A stretch of 6,390 nt of DNA from Desulfobacterales bacterium (GCA_016735415.1 JAERRP010000154.1:1-6390); one strand, 5' to 3'; positions 1-6,390 are shown, counted from the first letter of the stretch. Program-made: numbers and translations. The notes: generated by a model not told the origin, from the sequence alone.

Positions 1-31
1 ATGTGACAAATGGCGTAAGATTGCGAAGTCA

Positions 32-109
32 TTTGGTGTTCCTGACGGCGCGACGATGGCGCATAACCGCGCTATGTAACTGAAGTCGCAACACAGCAGG
101 GACGCCAAA
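32..109 (+). repeat. Long-range inverted repeat, 13 pairs if G·U is allowed
   Basis: Positions 32-44 (TTTGGTGTTCCTG) can pair along their full length with 97-109 (CAGGGACGCCAAA): eleven Watson-Crick pairs plus two that are G·U only in RNA of the plus strand; on the minus strand they would be A·C mismatches. The 52-base interior contains a smaller inverted repeat, GCGCG (48-52) with CGCGC (68-72). The right arm overlaps the left arm of the 102-136 hairpin, so both cannot form at once. Confidence 0.45.
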
Positions 110-136
110 GGACGCGTAAAATGCGTCAGTTGGCGT
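102..136. repeat. Imperfect 12-pair hairpin just downstream of the ankyrin/TPR gene
   Basis: Arms 102-108 (ACGCCAA) and 130-136 (TTGGCGT) are perfectly complementary, as are 111-115 (GACGC) and 123-127 (GCGTC). They are separated by a symmetric AG/AG internal loop (109-110 and 128-129) and closed by a seven-base loop (116-122). The hairpin begins 11 bases past the stop codon of the minus-strand gene. Neither strand has a T-tract after the stem, so it is not a standard intrinsic terminator. It could stabilise the 3' end of the transcript, mark a factor-dependent termination site, or be a repeat-element end. The pairing itself is directly visible; the role is not known. Confidence 0.65.
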
Positions 137-147
137 ATGACAGGGCA

Positions 148-1191
148 CTAGGGTACGGCCGCCTTGAGCGCTGCGGCCGCCTGCGGGTCGATGGCCCGAA
201 GCTGGTGATAATAGCGATCGGCCTCCGTCGGCCGGCCCTGTGACCGCAGCAAAACCACCAGGCGGTAGCGCGCTTCCACCATACGGGGCTGGAGTTCGGC
301 CGCCCTGCGCCAGGCGGCGATGGCCTCTTCCGGACGATCCAGGCGGTCCTGGCAATACCCTAGGTTGAGCCAGGCTTGGTCATCCTGCGGTTCGATCGCC
401 AGAAGTTTTCTGAAGGCCGCGGCGGCCTGGCGGTACTGCCCCAGTTCGCCGTTCAGGATGCCGGCATTGAACCAGGCCCTGCCATAACCCGGATCAAGGC
501 GGGCTGCCATTTCAAAGGCTTCCAGGGCGCGGGCCTTGTCCCCGATTTTATCCAGGCAGATACCCAGATTGAAAAAAATGGTGGCATCCCCGCTGTCGCG
601 CATCAGCCCCTGCCGATAAGCATCGATGGCCCGGGCATAGAAACCGACCGCCGCCAGGCTGTGGCCACGGGCAAACCACTCGGGGCCGGAGAGGTGTTCT
701 GCGCCGGTCCCCGGCAGCGGCACGCCTTCCGGCAGCATCAGGGCCAGCAGGGAATCATCATTGTTGATCCGGGCAAGATGGTAAGGGGTTTTGCCCCGCC
801 GGTCCTCACGCCATATATCGGCACCATTTTGCAACAACAAAGCCGCCATTTCGCGATGTCCACGGAAAACGGCCAGATGCAGGGGTGTGCGGCCATCGGC
901 ATCCCGGGCATCGATTTCGGCATGGGCGGCGATCAGCAAGGCGGCACACCGGCGGCTGTCGGCATTGGCGGCCAAATGCAGCAGGGTCTCCCCCTTCATC
1001 CCGCGGTGCCTGGCGGCCCGGTCATTTTTCAGAAAGCGGGTCATCAGGTCGGCATCATCCCGGCGCAGGGCGTCGTCCACGCTCGGACCGCACCCGCCGC
1101 CGATCACCAGCACCAGCAGAACGAGGGTGACCCACATCAAAAAGGGCTGCCCTCGTAATATTGTTTCCCGGACGGGCCGCATGACAAGCAT
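148..1191 (-). CDS. Predicted lipoprotein with ankyrin repeats and TPR repeats
   Basis: A protein of 347 residues if started at ATG 1191. Other in-frame starts are ATG 1182 and ATG 1137; the frame is open further upstream but would overlap the dehydrogenase. None has a strong ribosome binding site; ATG 1137 has a GAGGG 12 bases upstream. Residues 1-18 are arginine-containing, about 19-30 are hydrophobic (WVTLVLLVLVI), then GGGC with C34 as the likely lipidated cysteine; the lipobox is not ideal. Residue +2 is glycine, not aspartate, which would allow sorting to the outer membrane. About three ankyrin units follow: 66-97 (GETLLHLAA), 99-130 (GRTPLHLAV) and 132-157 (GKTPYHLAR). Then five TPR units of about 34 residues: 170-201, 202-235, 236-269, 270-303 and 304-337, with typical A/G/P positions (FNLGICLDKIGDKARALEAF…). 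No catalytic domain is seen. The protein should be a protein-binding scaffold, probably periplasmic-facing. A role in polysaccharide assembly is inference from neighbours only. Confidence 0.85.
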   Translation of the reverse strand: MLVMRPVRETILRGQPFLMWVTLVLLVLVIGGGCGPSVDDALRRDDADLMTRFLKNDRAARHRGMKGETLLHLAANADSRRCAALLIAAHAEIDARDADGRTPLHLAVFRGHREMAALLLQNGADIWREDRRGKTPYHLARINNDDSLLALMLPEGVPLPGTGAEHLSGPEWFARGHSLAAVGFYARAIDAYRQGLMRDSGDATIFFNLGICLDKIGDKARALEAFEMAARLDPGYGRAWFNAGILNGELGQYRQAAAAFRKLLAIEPQDDQAWLNLGYCQDRLDRPEEAIAAWRRAAELQPRMVEARYRLVVLLRSQGRPTEADRYYHQLRAIDPQAAAALKAAVP

Positions 1192-1258
1192 TTTCTTAAC
1201 CAATGGTGGTGGACTCGTAAAAGGCCACAATCCGGACGGATTCCCGGCGGCGCATCGA

Positions 1259-2926
1259 TCAGGGCGCCGGCCGCCGGCAGGCAACGCGGTCTTTGATGCG
1301 TTTGACATGCCCCCGCCCGAGGCCCTTGACTTCGCATCCAAGCTGAAAATAGCGTTCAATTTGAGCGTCTTCCAGAAGGTTGAAACAGTCGATGACGGCC
1401 ACCGGACGTCCCGTCATTTTAATGACGTCGTCCGGTTCCAGGTGACGATAAAGCTGATGCCCGACCGCCAGGATGACGGCATCGACCCCCTTCAGTGCAT
1501 CTTCCATATTCGCATTGACCACAATGTCACGCAGGCCTCCCTGATTGCGGAAAAACCGGGACATCGAGTAGCCGGGACGGGGATAACTGTCCTGTTTTTC
1601 CAGCTCCCACCATCTTTTCACATAGGGATCGTGAACGACCAGTTCGGCTCCCATCTCGGCCAGTTTACGAACGATCAACTCCGAACCGCTGTAACGTGTA
1701 TCGCCCACATCCTGCCGATAGGAAACACCCAGCAGGGCCACCCGGGAAGCTGCCACGATTTTTCCCATATTGCGCAAGGCGTCCCGCACGAGTTGAACGG
1801 CACGCAGGGCCCGCGTATCGTTGATATCGATCGCCAGGGGCGTCATCCTGAAGATATCGTCCTCGAAACCCATGAGGGTGTTGTAGGACCAGACCCCCAG
1901 ACCGCCGTCCTTGGGAAGACAATAGCCCCCGATGCCGGGACCGGGAAAAATCATGTTGGAATGGGTCGGGCGCACCTTGATGGCTTCGACCACCTTGTGC
2001 AGGTCCACCCCGTTGCGCTCGGCGAATACGCTCCATTCATCTAAAAAGGCCAGAATGGTGGCCCGGTAGGAATTCTCGACGATCTTGCAGGTTTCACTCT
2101 CGATCGGCCGGTCCAGCACTGTCAGGGGATAGTTGCCGACATCGATCACATTGGAAAGAAAGGTGACCACTTTTTCCCGGGCCGACACATTGATGCCGCT
2201 GCACACCCGCCAGAATTCGCGGATGGAGGCCACGTAGTCACGCCCCGGCATCACACGCTCGAAGCTGTGCGCCAGGCAGGGTTCGGCCTGCGTCAAACCG
2301 CGCTGCTCGAAGGCTTTTTTGATAATCGGATTGGCCACGTATTCGGTTGTCCCGGGCGGGACCGTGGTCTCGATCAATACCAGGCAGTCCGGCGGGATTT
2401 TCCGACCGATCACCTTCAGACTTTCCTCCAGGGCTCTGATGTCGGCATGGCCCTTGCGAACATCGCCCAGGGTTTCCTTGAGGTAGTCGCACTGCACGTC
2501 CACCACCACGATATCCGCCAGTTGGAGGGCCTCATATGTATAGGTGGCCGTAAGGGTTTGCTTCTGTTTCACGCAACGCTCGATAAGCGGGAGCACTTCC
2601 GGATCTTCAGCCTCCACCGGGGCCTGGCCGCGGTTGAGATACGGTATTTTCCAGTACGATCGCGTCGAAGGACGCTGCATCCCGATCACGAAATAGGGGG
2701 CCTGGCCCGATCCGTTCGGGGGCGCATCAGCCACCACACCGGCCATCACCGCACCGACAAAGCCGACGCCCATGACGACCACGACCTCGCGCCCGGCCGC
2801 GCAGTGGCGCCGGGTCAGATCCTGCAGCCGCTCGAATTCACGATCATAATCCTCCTCACGGGGCAATTCGAAGGCTTCACCGGAGGGTGCCAGCGAAACG
2901 TCGGGGTGACCATCGGGTTTGTTCAT
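1259..2926 (-). CDS. Nucleotide-sugar 6-dehydrogenase (UDP-glucose/GDP-mannose dehydrogenase family), divergent and long; substrate unknown
   Basis: A protein of 555 residues from the ATG at 2926, which has AAAGGT six bases upstream; an in-frame TTG at 2956 is possible but less likely. The family oxidises a UDP- or GDP-hexose C6 alcohol to the uronate with two NAD+. Domains in order: an acidic, probably helical N-terminal extension (1-46); a Rossmann NAD-binding domain with MGVGFVG (52-58); IETTVPPGTTE (185-195); a central helical domain with the conserved lysine and asparagine in CKIVENSYRA (K281, N285); the catalytic cysteine C336 within PGPGIGGYCLPKD (328-340); and the C-terminal sugar-binding domain with LLGVSYRQDVGDTRYSGS (398-415), VVHDPYV and ILAVGH (485-490). 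UDP-glucose and GDP-mannose dehydrogenases are usually about 390-450 long; the excess is the N-terminal extension, a segment around 70-115 and one around 437-470. The active-site loop mixes features: PGPG as in UDP-HexNAc dehydrogenases, CLPKD as in UDP-glucose/GDP-mannose enzymes. Both candidate substrate classes remain open. Confidence 0.9.
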   Translation of the reverse strand: MNKPDGHPDVSLAPSGEAFELPREEDYDREFERLQDLTRRHCAAGREVVVVMGVGFVGAVMAGVVADAPPNGSGQAPYFVIGMQRPSTRSYWKIPYLNRGQAPVEAEDPEVLPLIERCVKQKQTLTATYTYEALQLADIVVVDVQCDYLKETLGDVRKGHADIRALEESLKVIGRKIPPDCLVLIETTVPPGTTEYVANPIIKKAFEQRGLTQAEPCLAHSFERVMPGRDYVASIREFWRVCSGINVSAREKVVTFLSNVIDVGNYPLTVLDRPIESETCKIVENSYRATILAFLDEWSVFAERNGVDLHKVVEAIKVRPTHSNMIFPGPGIGGYCLPKDGGLGVWSYNTLMGFEDDIFRMTPLAIDINDTRALRAVQLVRDALRNMGKIVAASRVALLGVSYRQDVGDTRYSGSELIVRKLAEMGAELVVHDPYVKRWWELEKQDSYPRPGYSMSRFFRNQGGLRDIVVNANMEDALKGVDAVILAVGHQLYRHLEPDDVIKMTGRPVAVIDCFNLLEDAQIERYFQLGCEVKGLGRGHVKRIKDRVACRRPAP

Positions 2927-2932
2927 CAGTCT

Positions 2933-2938
2933 ACCTTT
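2933..2938 (-). promoter_or_regulatory. Ribosome binding site of the nucleotide-sugar dehydrogenase, decides the start
   Basis: The minus strand reads AAAGGT, six bases before the ATG at 2926. This favours that ATG over the in-frame TTG at 2956, which would add ten residues with no family support. Confidence 0.65.
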
Positions 2939-3027
2939 CGGATGTTGCGGTGGCAACGCCCGGGCGGACGCGCCCCAAACCGGACGGCGGGTCTTGTGGT
3001 CCGGCCCGATCGTCGCCGGTCTGACCC

Positions 3028-4134
3028 TCAGTCGTCTAAATAGCTGCGATATGTTTGTCGGATGCCCTCGCGCAGGCCTATCCGGGGCTGCCAGCCCAAC
3101 CGGCGCAGCCGGCTGATATCGAGTTGCTTACGGGGGGTGCCGTCGGGTTTGCGCGCGTCCCAGACGATCTCGCCATCATAACCCACTACCGTGGCCACCA
3201 TTTCCGCCAGCGCCCTGATGGTCAGATCGCGGCCGGTGCCGACATTCAGCTGGCAGGTTTCGGGCCGCAAGTTATGGCGCGGCGCGTCCCCGTCGTTGGG
3301 AACCGCGGCGCATTCCGCAAACACTTCGGCCAGGGCCGCGTCAGGTCGGTCCATGATAAAGAGACCAGCCGCGGCCAGATCGTCCACATGAAGAAATTCG
3401 CGGTAGGGGCGGCCGCTGCCCCACAAAACCACCCTGGGGACGGCTTCCCGCCGAGGGCTGCGGGGATCGCCCAGGGCCGCCCGGAAATCGTCAGGGATCG
3501 GGCCATGGCGCTCCTCATCGGCCGCCACCGCCGCCCAATCCTTGTCCCGGGCCAGTTTGGCCAGATGAAATTTACGGATCAGGGCCGGCAGGACATGGGA
3601 GCTCTCCAGATCGAAATTATCGTCAGGGCCGTAAAGATTGGTGGGCATGGCCGAACGATAGCGGGTTCCATACTGGCGGTTGTAGGCCTCACACAGCTTG
3701 ATACCGGCGATTTTGGCCACCGCATAGGGCTCGTTGGTGGGCTCCAGCCAGCCGCCCAGGATATATTCTTCCTTCAGGGGCTGGGTCGCATATTTGGGGT
3801 AAATGCAGGAACTCCCCAGAAAAAGGAGACGGCGCACCCCGGCCTGGTAGGCGGCATGAATCACGTTGGCTTCGATCATCAGGTTCTGGTAGATGAATTC
3901 GGCCGGATAGGCATTGTTGGCCTGGATGCCGCCCACGCGCGCCGCCGCCAGCACGACCTGATCAATCGGCTGGTCGCGGAAGAATTGGCGGACGGCCGCC
4001 TGATCGGTCAGGTCCAGTTCGGTATGCGGGCGGGTGACCAGACGGGTATAGCCTTCCGCCTGAAGTCGATTGACAATGGCGGCCCCCACCATCCCGCGAT
4101 GACCGGCCACATATATACGGTCCTGTTTGTCCAT
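3028..4134 (-). CDS. fcl: GDP-L-fucose synthase (GDP-4-keto-6-deoxymannose 3,5-epimerase/4-reductase), long form
   Basis: An extended-SDR protein of 368 residues from the ATG at 4134. It epimerises and reduces GDP-4-keto-6-deoxymannose with NADPH to GDP-L-fucose, following Gmd. Visible: [11 protein letters not shown] with glycines at 11, 14 and 17; catalytic S108 and C110 in GSSCIYP; Y137 and K141 in EPYAVAK; H180 in SSHVLPAL, matching the known E. coli set shifted by one. Also [10 protein letters not shown] (245-254), NVGTG (297-301) and [11 protein letters not shown] (329-339). The usual length is about 310-325; the surplus sits in two places, about 35 residues between the FH of 189-190 and VVLWGSG, and about 17 residues before the NVGTG motif. 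A GTG at 4146 would add four residues, but the ATG is preferred because a GGTGGA lies seven bases upstream of it and because homologues begin close to this point. Confidence 0.95.
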   Translation of the reverse strand: MDKQDRIYVAGHRGMVGAAIVNRLQAEGYTRLVTRPHTELDLTDQAAVRQFFRDQPIDQVVLAAARVGGIQANNAYPAEFIYQNLMIEANVIHAAYQAGVRRLLFLGSSCIYPKYATQPLKEEYILGGWLEPTNEPYAVAKIAGIKLCEAYNRQYGTRYRSAMPTNLYGPDDNFDLESSHVLPALIRKFHLAKLARDKDWAAVAADEERHGPIPDDFRAALGDPRSPRREAVPRVVLWGSGRPYREFLHVDDLAAAGLFIMDRPDAALAEVFAECAAVPNDGDAPRHNLRPETCQLNVGTGRDLTIRALAEMVATVVGYDGEIVWDARKPDGTPRKQLDISRLRRLGWQPRIGLREGIRQTYRSYLDD

Positions 4135-4141
4135 AGCGAAA

Positions 4142-4147
4142 TCCACC
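4142..4147 (-). promoter_or_regulatory. Ribosome binding site of fcl, decides the start
   Basis: The minus strand reads GGTGGA, seven bases before the ATG at 4134, and overlaps the competing GTG (4144-4146). A second AGGAA-like run overlaps the gmd stop codon (4150-4154) but is only about three bases from the GTG, too close to serve it well. The ATG is therefore the better start. Confidence 0.6.
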
Positions 4148-4152
4148 GGTTC

Positions 4153-5268
4153 CTATTCCACGTGCTGATAAATCGGGAAACCGGCAATATCGCACAATCG
4201 ATCCTTGTCGGCTTCCTTGAGATCTTCCTGCATCATGGTTTCCACCAGGGCATCGAAACTGACCTCCGGTGTCCACCCCATATTTTCCCTGGCCTTGGTG
4301 GCATCCCCCAGCAGGAAATCCACTTCGGTGGGCCGAAAATAGCGTGGATCGATCCGCACCACCGTATCGCCGGGACGCACGGCCGAAGCCTTGGCGGCGC
4401 TGACGCTCGCGACCGTGCCTCGCTCCTCGGCGCCCTGGCCCTCCCAGTGGATGGCAACGCCCGCGGCCTTGAAGGCTTTTTCGACAAATTCGCGCACGGA
4501 ATGATCTTCGCCGGTGGCAATGACGTAATCTTCCGGATCATCCTGCTGAAGCATCAGCCACATGGCCCGGACGTAATCCCGGGCATGCCCCCAATCCCGT
4601 CGCGCATCGAGATTGCCAAGGTAAAGACAGTCCTGCAGCCCCATGTGCATCCGGGCCACGGCGCGGGTGATCTTGCGTGTCACGAAGGTCTCGCCGCGAA
4701 TCGGAGATTCGTGGTTGAACAGGATCCCGTTACAGGCGAACATGCCGTAGGCTTCCCGGTAGTTGACCGTAATCCAGTAGGCATAAACCTTGGCGGCCCC
4801 GTACGGGCTCCGGGGGTAAAAGGGCGTTGATTCGGTCTGGGGCGTCTCGCGGACCTTGCCGAACATCTCGCTGGTGGAGGCCTGGTAGAAACGCGTCTGC
4901 TCCTCCCGTCCCAGAATACGAATGGCTTCCAGGATCCGGAGAGCCCCCATGGCGTCGGCATTGGCCGTATACTCGGGCGTTTCGAAACTGACCATGACGT
5001 GACTCTGGGCCGCCAGGTTGTAAATTTCGTCCGGCTGCACTTCCTGAATGATGCGGATCAGATTGGTGGCATCCGTCAGATCGCCGTAATGCATGTGGAA
5101 ACGGACCTCTTTTTCATGCGGATCTTTGTAGAGGTGATCGACCCGCGCCGTATTGAAGGATGAAGAGCGGCGCTTGATGCCGTGAACCTCGTAACCTTTG
5201 CGCAACAGCAGTTCGGCCAGATAGGCGCCGTCCTGCCCTGTGATGCCGGTGATCAGTGCTTTTTTCAT
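4153..5268 (-). CDS. gmd: GDP-mannose 4,6-dehydratase
   Basis: A complete protein of 371 residues, close to the E. coli enzyme (about 373). It is a short-chain dehydrogenase/reductase (extended SDR) that converts GDP-D-mannose to GDP-4-keto-6-deoxy-D-mannose in the cytoplasm, the first committed step to GDP-L-fucose. The N-terminus carries the Rossmann glycine motif GITGQDG (8-14). The active-site set is intact and falls at the E. coli numbers: T132 and E134 in STSEMFG, Y156 and K160 in SPYGAAK. Other family signatures are NLAAQSHV (84-91), [17 protein letters not shown] (217-233) and [11 protein letters not shown] (307-317). The start ATG at 5268 has a CAGGAA ribosome binding site six bases upstream. 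The stop TAG (4153-4155) is 18 nt before the chosen fcl start, so the two are almost surely co-transcribed and probably translationally coupled. Confidence 0.97.
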   Translation of the reverse strand: MKKALITGITGQDGAYLAELLLRKGYEVHGIKRRSSSFNTARVDHLYKDPHEKEVRFHMHYGDLTDATNLIRIIQEVQPDEIYNLAAQSHVMVSFETPEYTANADAMGALRILEAIRILGREEQTRFYQASTSEMFGKVRETPQTESTPFYPRSPYGAAKVYAYWITVNYREAYGMFACNGILFNHESPIRGETFVTRKITRAVARMHMGLQDCLYLGNLDARRDWGHARDYVRAMWLMLQQDDPEDYVIATGEDHSVREFVEKAFKAAGVAIHWEGQGAEERGTVASVSAAKASAVRPGDTVVRIDPRYFRPTEVDFLLGDATKARENMGWTPEVSFDALVETMMQEDLKEADKDRLCDIAGFPIYQHVE

Positions 5269-5274
5269 GGTTGA

Positions 5275-5280
5275 TTCCTG
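5275..5280 (-). promoter_or_regulatory. Ribosome binding site of gmd
   Basis: On the minus strand this reads CAGGAA, six bases before the ATG at 5268. It supports that ATG as the gmd start and shows that translation begins independently after the 114-nt gap from manC. Confidence 0.7.
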
Positions 5281-5382
5281 TGGTTGATCTCCAAATCGGT
5301 CCCGCCCTGAGGGCCGAGCTGCGGTCGGAAAAAGGGCGGAAAATCGTGATGACCCTCGTCCGCCGGTTGCGCGCTGGCCGTT

Positions 5383-6390
5383 TCAGCGGCCGTAATCATC
5401 TTCAAAACGGTGGATATCGTCTTCCCCCAGATAACCTCCCGTCCGGACCTCAATGATTTCGAGCGGCATTTTACCCGGGTTTTGGAGGCGATGCGACTGC
5501 CCCACCTGGATATATGTCGATTCATCCTCCTTCAGGATAAATTCTTCCTGGCCCCGGGTCACCTGGGCCGTACCTTTGACCACGATCCAGTGCTCGGCGC
5601 GATGGTAGTGTTTCTGAAAAGAAATGCGCGCGCCCGGGTTGACCGTAATGTGCTTGACCTCAAAGCGTTCCGCTTCGATGATGCTCTCCACCGTTCCCCA
5701 GGGCCGGTATACCAGACGGTGACGGATACCCTCCGTGCGCTGGTCGGCCTTGAGCTGCATGACCAGGTGCTTGACATCCTGCACGCGGTCCCGGGGCGAA
5801 ATGAAAACCGCATCGGCCGTCTCCACGATGATATGGCGATCCACGCCGACCGCCGCCACCAGCCGGTTGTCGGCCAGTACGTACGAATTGGTGACATCGT
5901 GCAGCAAGGTGTCGCCGGTGGTGACGTTGTCGGCCGTATCCTTGGTTCCCACGGTCCACAGGGCTTCCCAGGACCCCAGATCGTTCCAGCCGGCATCCAG
6001 GGGCACCATGGCCCCGATATCCGTTTTCTCCATGACGGCGTAGTCGATGGAATCCGACGGGCAGGCCGCAAAAGCCTCCGAATCCAGTCGCAGGAAATCC
6101 AGATCCGTTACACCGCGGCGCAAGGCCATTTCACAGGCCTCGACAATGTCCGGTACCAGCCGCCGCATCTCTTCCAGGATGACGCCCGTCCGGAAAAAAA
6201 ACATGCCGCTGTTCCAGAGGTAGTTGCCGGAAGCCAGGTAGTTTTCCGCCGTCGCGCGATCGGGTTTTTCGACAAAGGCCTGGATGGCATAGGCCTCGGC
6301 CTCTCCGGCCCCGGTTGTTGGCATCGCCGCGCCCCTCTGGATATAGCCGTACCCGGGTTCCGGGGCCATGGGCACGATGCCGCAGGTCGT
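5383..6390 (-). CDS. manC: Mannose-1-phosphate guanylyltransferase / mannose-6-phosphate isomerase, bifunctional (partial, N-terminus outside window)
   Basis: The frame is open to the right edge and ends in TGA, giving the last 335 residues of a family usually about 470-480 long; the nucleotidyltransferase N-terminus with its GTP-binding signature is therefore missing. The GTG at 6375 and ATG at 6369 are internal codons (…GIVPMAPEPGYGYI…), not starts. Visible in the partial protein: the sugar-binding motif FVEKP (39-43), LWNSGMFFF (58-66), DYAVMEK (116-122) and GWNDLGSW (134-141) of the pyrophosphorylase half, then a type II isomerase cupin from about 228 to the end with QKHYHRAEHW (259-268), ESTYIQVGQSHRLQNPG and the usual C-terminus YLGEDDIHRFEDDYGR. 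The family makes GDP-mannose from mannose-1-phosphate and GTP and also interconverts fructose-6-phosphate and mannose-6-phosphate, in the cytoplasm. It lies directly upstream of gmd and fcl and supplies their substrate. The spacer to gmd is 114 nt and shows no convincing terminator. Confidence 0.95.
   Translation of the reverse strand, partial: TTCGIVPMAPEPGYGYIQRGAAMPTTGAGEAEAYAIQAFVEKPDRATAENYLASGNYLWNSGMFFFRTGVILEEMRRLVPDIVEACEMALRRGVTDLDFLRLDSEAFAACPSDSIDYAVMEKTDIGAMVPLDAGWNDLGSWEALWTVGTKDTADNVTTGDTLLHDVTNSYVLADNRLVAAVGVDRHIIVETADAVFISPRDRVQDVKHLVMQLKADQRTEGIRHRLVYRPWGTVESIIEAERFEVKHITVNPGARISFQKHYHRAEHWIVVKGTAQVTRGQEEFILKEDESTYIQVGQSHRLQNPGKMPLEIIEVRTGGYLGEDDIHRFEDDYGR

Larger units (their letters stand above)
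1..147. other. Non-coding, repeat-rich region after the last gene
   Basis: I see no credible reading frame here on either strand. G+C is about 53 % by count, below the adjacent coding DNA (a sample at 301-360 is about 70 %). Besides the two inverted repeats listed separately, there is a degenerate direct repeat, 3-20 against 123-140, identical at 13 of 18 positions around the shared core TGGCGTA, with a third TGGCG at 57-61. GAAGTC occurs at 25-30 and 83-88. No integrase, attachment core or target-site duplication can be identified, and the left boundary is outside the window. Confidence 0.5.

Noticed and set aside
1..147. Integron attC site
   Set aside because: No paired RYYYAAC and GTTRRRY core boxes could be found on either strand.
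29..355. A 108-codon minus-strand frame reaching into the 1-147 region
   Set aside because: Low-complexity Gly/Pro/Arg-rich translation, most of it out of frame within the TPR gene, and no ribosome binding site seen.
1219..1242. Possible terminator between the dehydrogenase and the ankyrin/TPR gene
   Set aside because: The inverted repeat AATCC-GGAC-GGATT (1229-1242) has only five pairs and the four T's (minus strand, 1219-1222) begin six bases later; too weak to call.
791..2044. A 417-codon plus-strand frame across the ankyrin/TPR gene and dehydrogenase
   Set aside because: Antisense to two supported genes, compositionally odd, no domain; regarded as a shadow. The same holds for plus-strand frames at 376-1158 and 2267-3043.
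2944..3004. Inverted repeats in the 101-nt gap before the dehydrogenase: GTTGC/GCAAC (2944-2957) and CCGGAC/GTCCGG (2980-3004)
   Set aside because: Five- and six-pair stems, the second with a 13-base loop and no T-tract, are not rare in GC-rich DNA. No promoter consensus was recognised here either.
3055..4830. A 591-codon open frame on the plus strand, opposite fcl and gmd
   Set aside because: It lies entirely antisense to two genes with intact catalytic motifs, spans their junction, and its translation shows no recognisable domain. Long antisense frames are expected from codon bias in GC-rich DNA.
5269..5382. Promoter or terminator in the 114-nt gap between manC and gmd
   Set aside because: Only a four-pair GCCC/GGGC stem with a three-base loop and no T-run; no convincing -35/-10 pair.

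Overview
The window holds five genes, all on the minus strand, so they read from the right edge (position 6390) to the left. Four encode enzymes of nucleotide-sugar synthesis and the fifth a predicted surface-anchored repeat protein. The first four reading frames are well supported by conserved motifs. No tRNA, rRNA, CRISPR array, transposase or complete mobile element is visible.

Layout in transcription order: (1) 5383-6390, the C-terminal 335 residues of a bifunctional mannose-1-phosphate guanylyltransferase / mannose-6-phosphate isomerase (ManC type), whose start lies beyond the right edge; (2) 4153-5268, GDP-mannose 4,6-dehydratase (gmd); (3) 3028-4134, GDP-L-fucose synthase (fcl), in a long form with two extra segments; (4) 1259-2926, a nucleotide-sugar 6-dehydrogenase of the UDP-glucose/GDP-mannose dehydrogenase family, long and divergent, substrate not decidable from the sequence; (5) 148-1191, a predicted lipoprotein combining about three ankyrin repeats with five TPR units. 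Gaps are 114 nt (1/2), 18 nt (2/3), 101 nt (3/4) and 67 nt (4/5). Clear ribosome binding sites precede genes 2, 3 and 4.

Together manC, gmd and fcl make GDP-L-fucose from mannose phosphates: ManC gives GDP-mannose, Gmd gives GDP-4-keto-6-deoxymannose, Fcl epimerises and reduces it to GDP-L-fucose. The dehydrogenase adds a second activated sugar, a uronic acid. This is the precursor-supply end of a capsule, exopolysaccharide or O-antigen locus; no glycosyltransferase, polymerase or flippase lies in the window. The TPR lipoprotein could belong to the same surface-glycan machinery (TPR lipoproteins do occur in export systems such as alginate AlgK) or be an unrelated gene at the end of the cluster.

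Positions 1-147 are non-coding, visibly poorer in G+C (about 53 %) than the neighbouring coding DNA, and rich in inverted and degenerate direct repeats. They include a 12-pair imperfect hairpin just after the last gene and a 13-pair stem that would compete with it. This is the part of the window least explained by known genes.

Organism: a GC-rich bacterium, most likely Gram-negative given the lipoprotein signal and pathway. A Desulfobacterota-like (deltaproteobacterial) origin is a guess from the general character of the proteins and is not demonstrated here.
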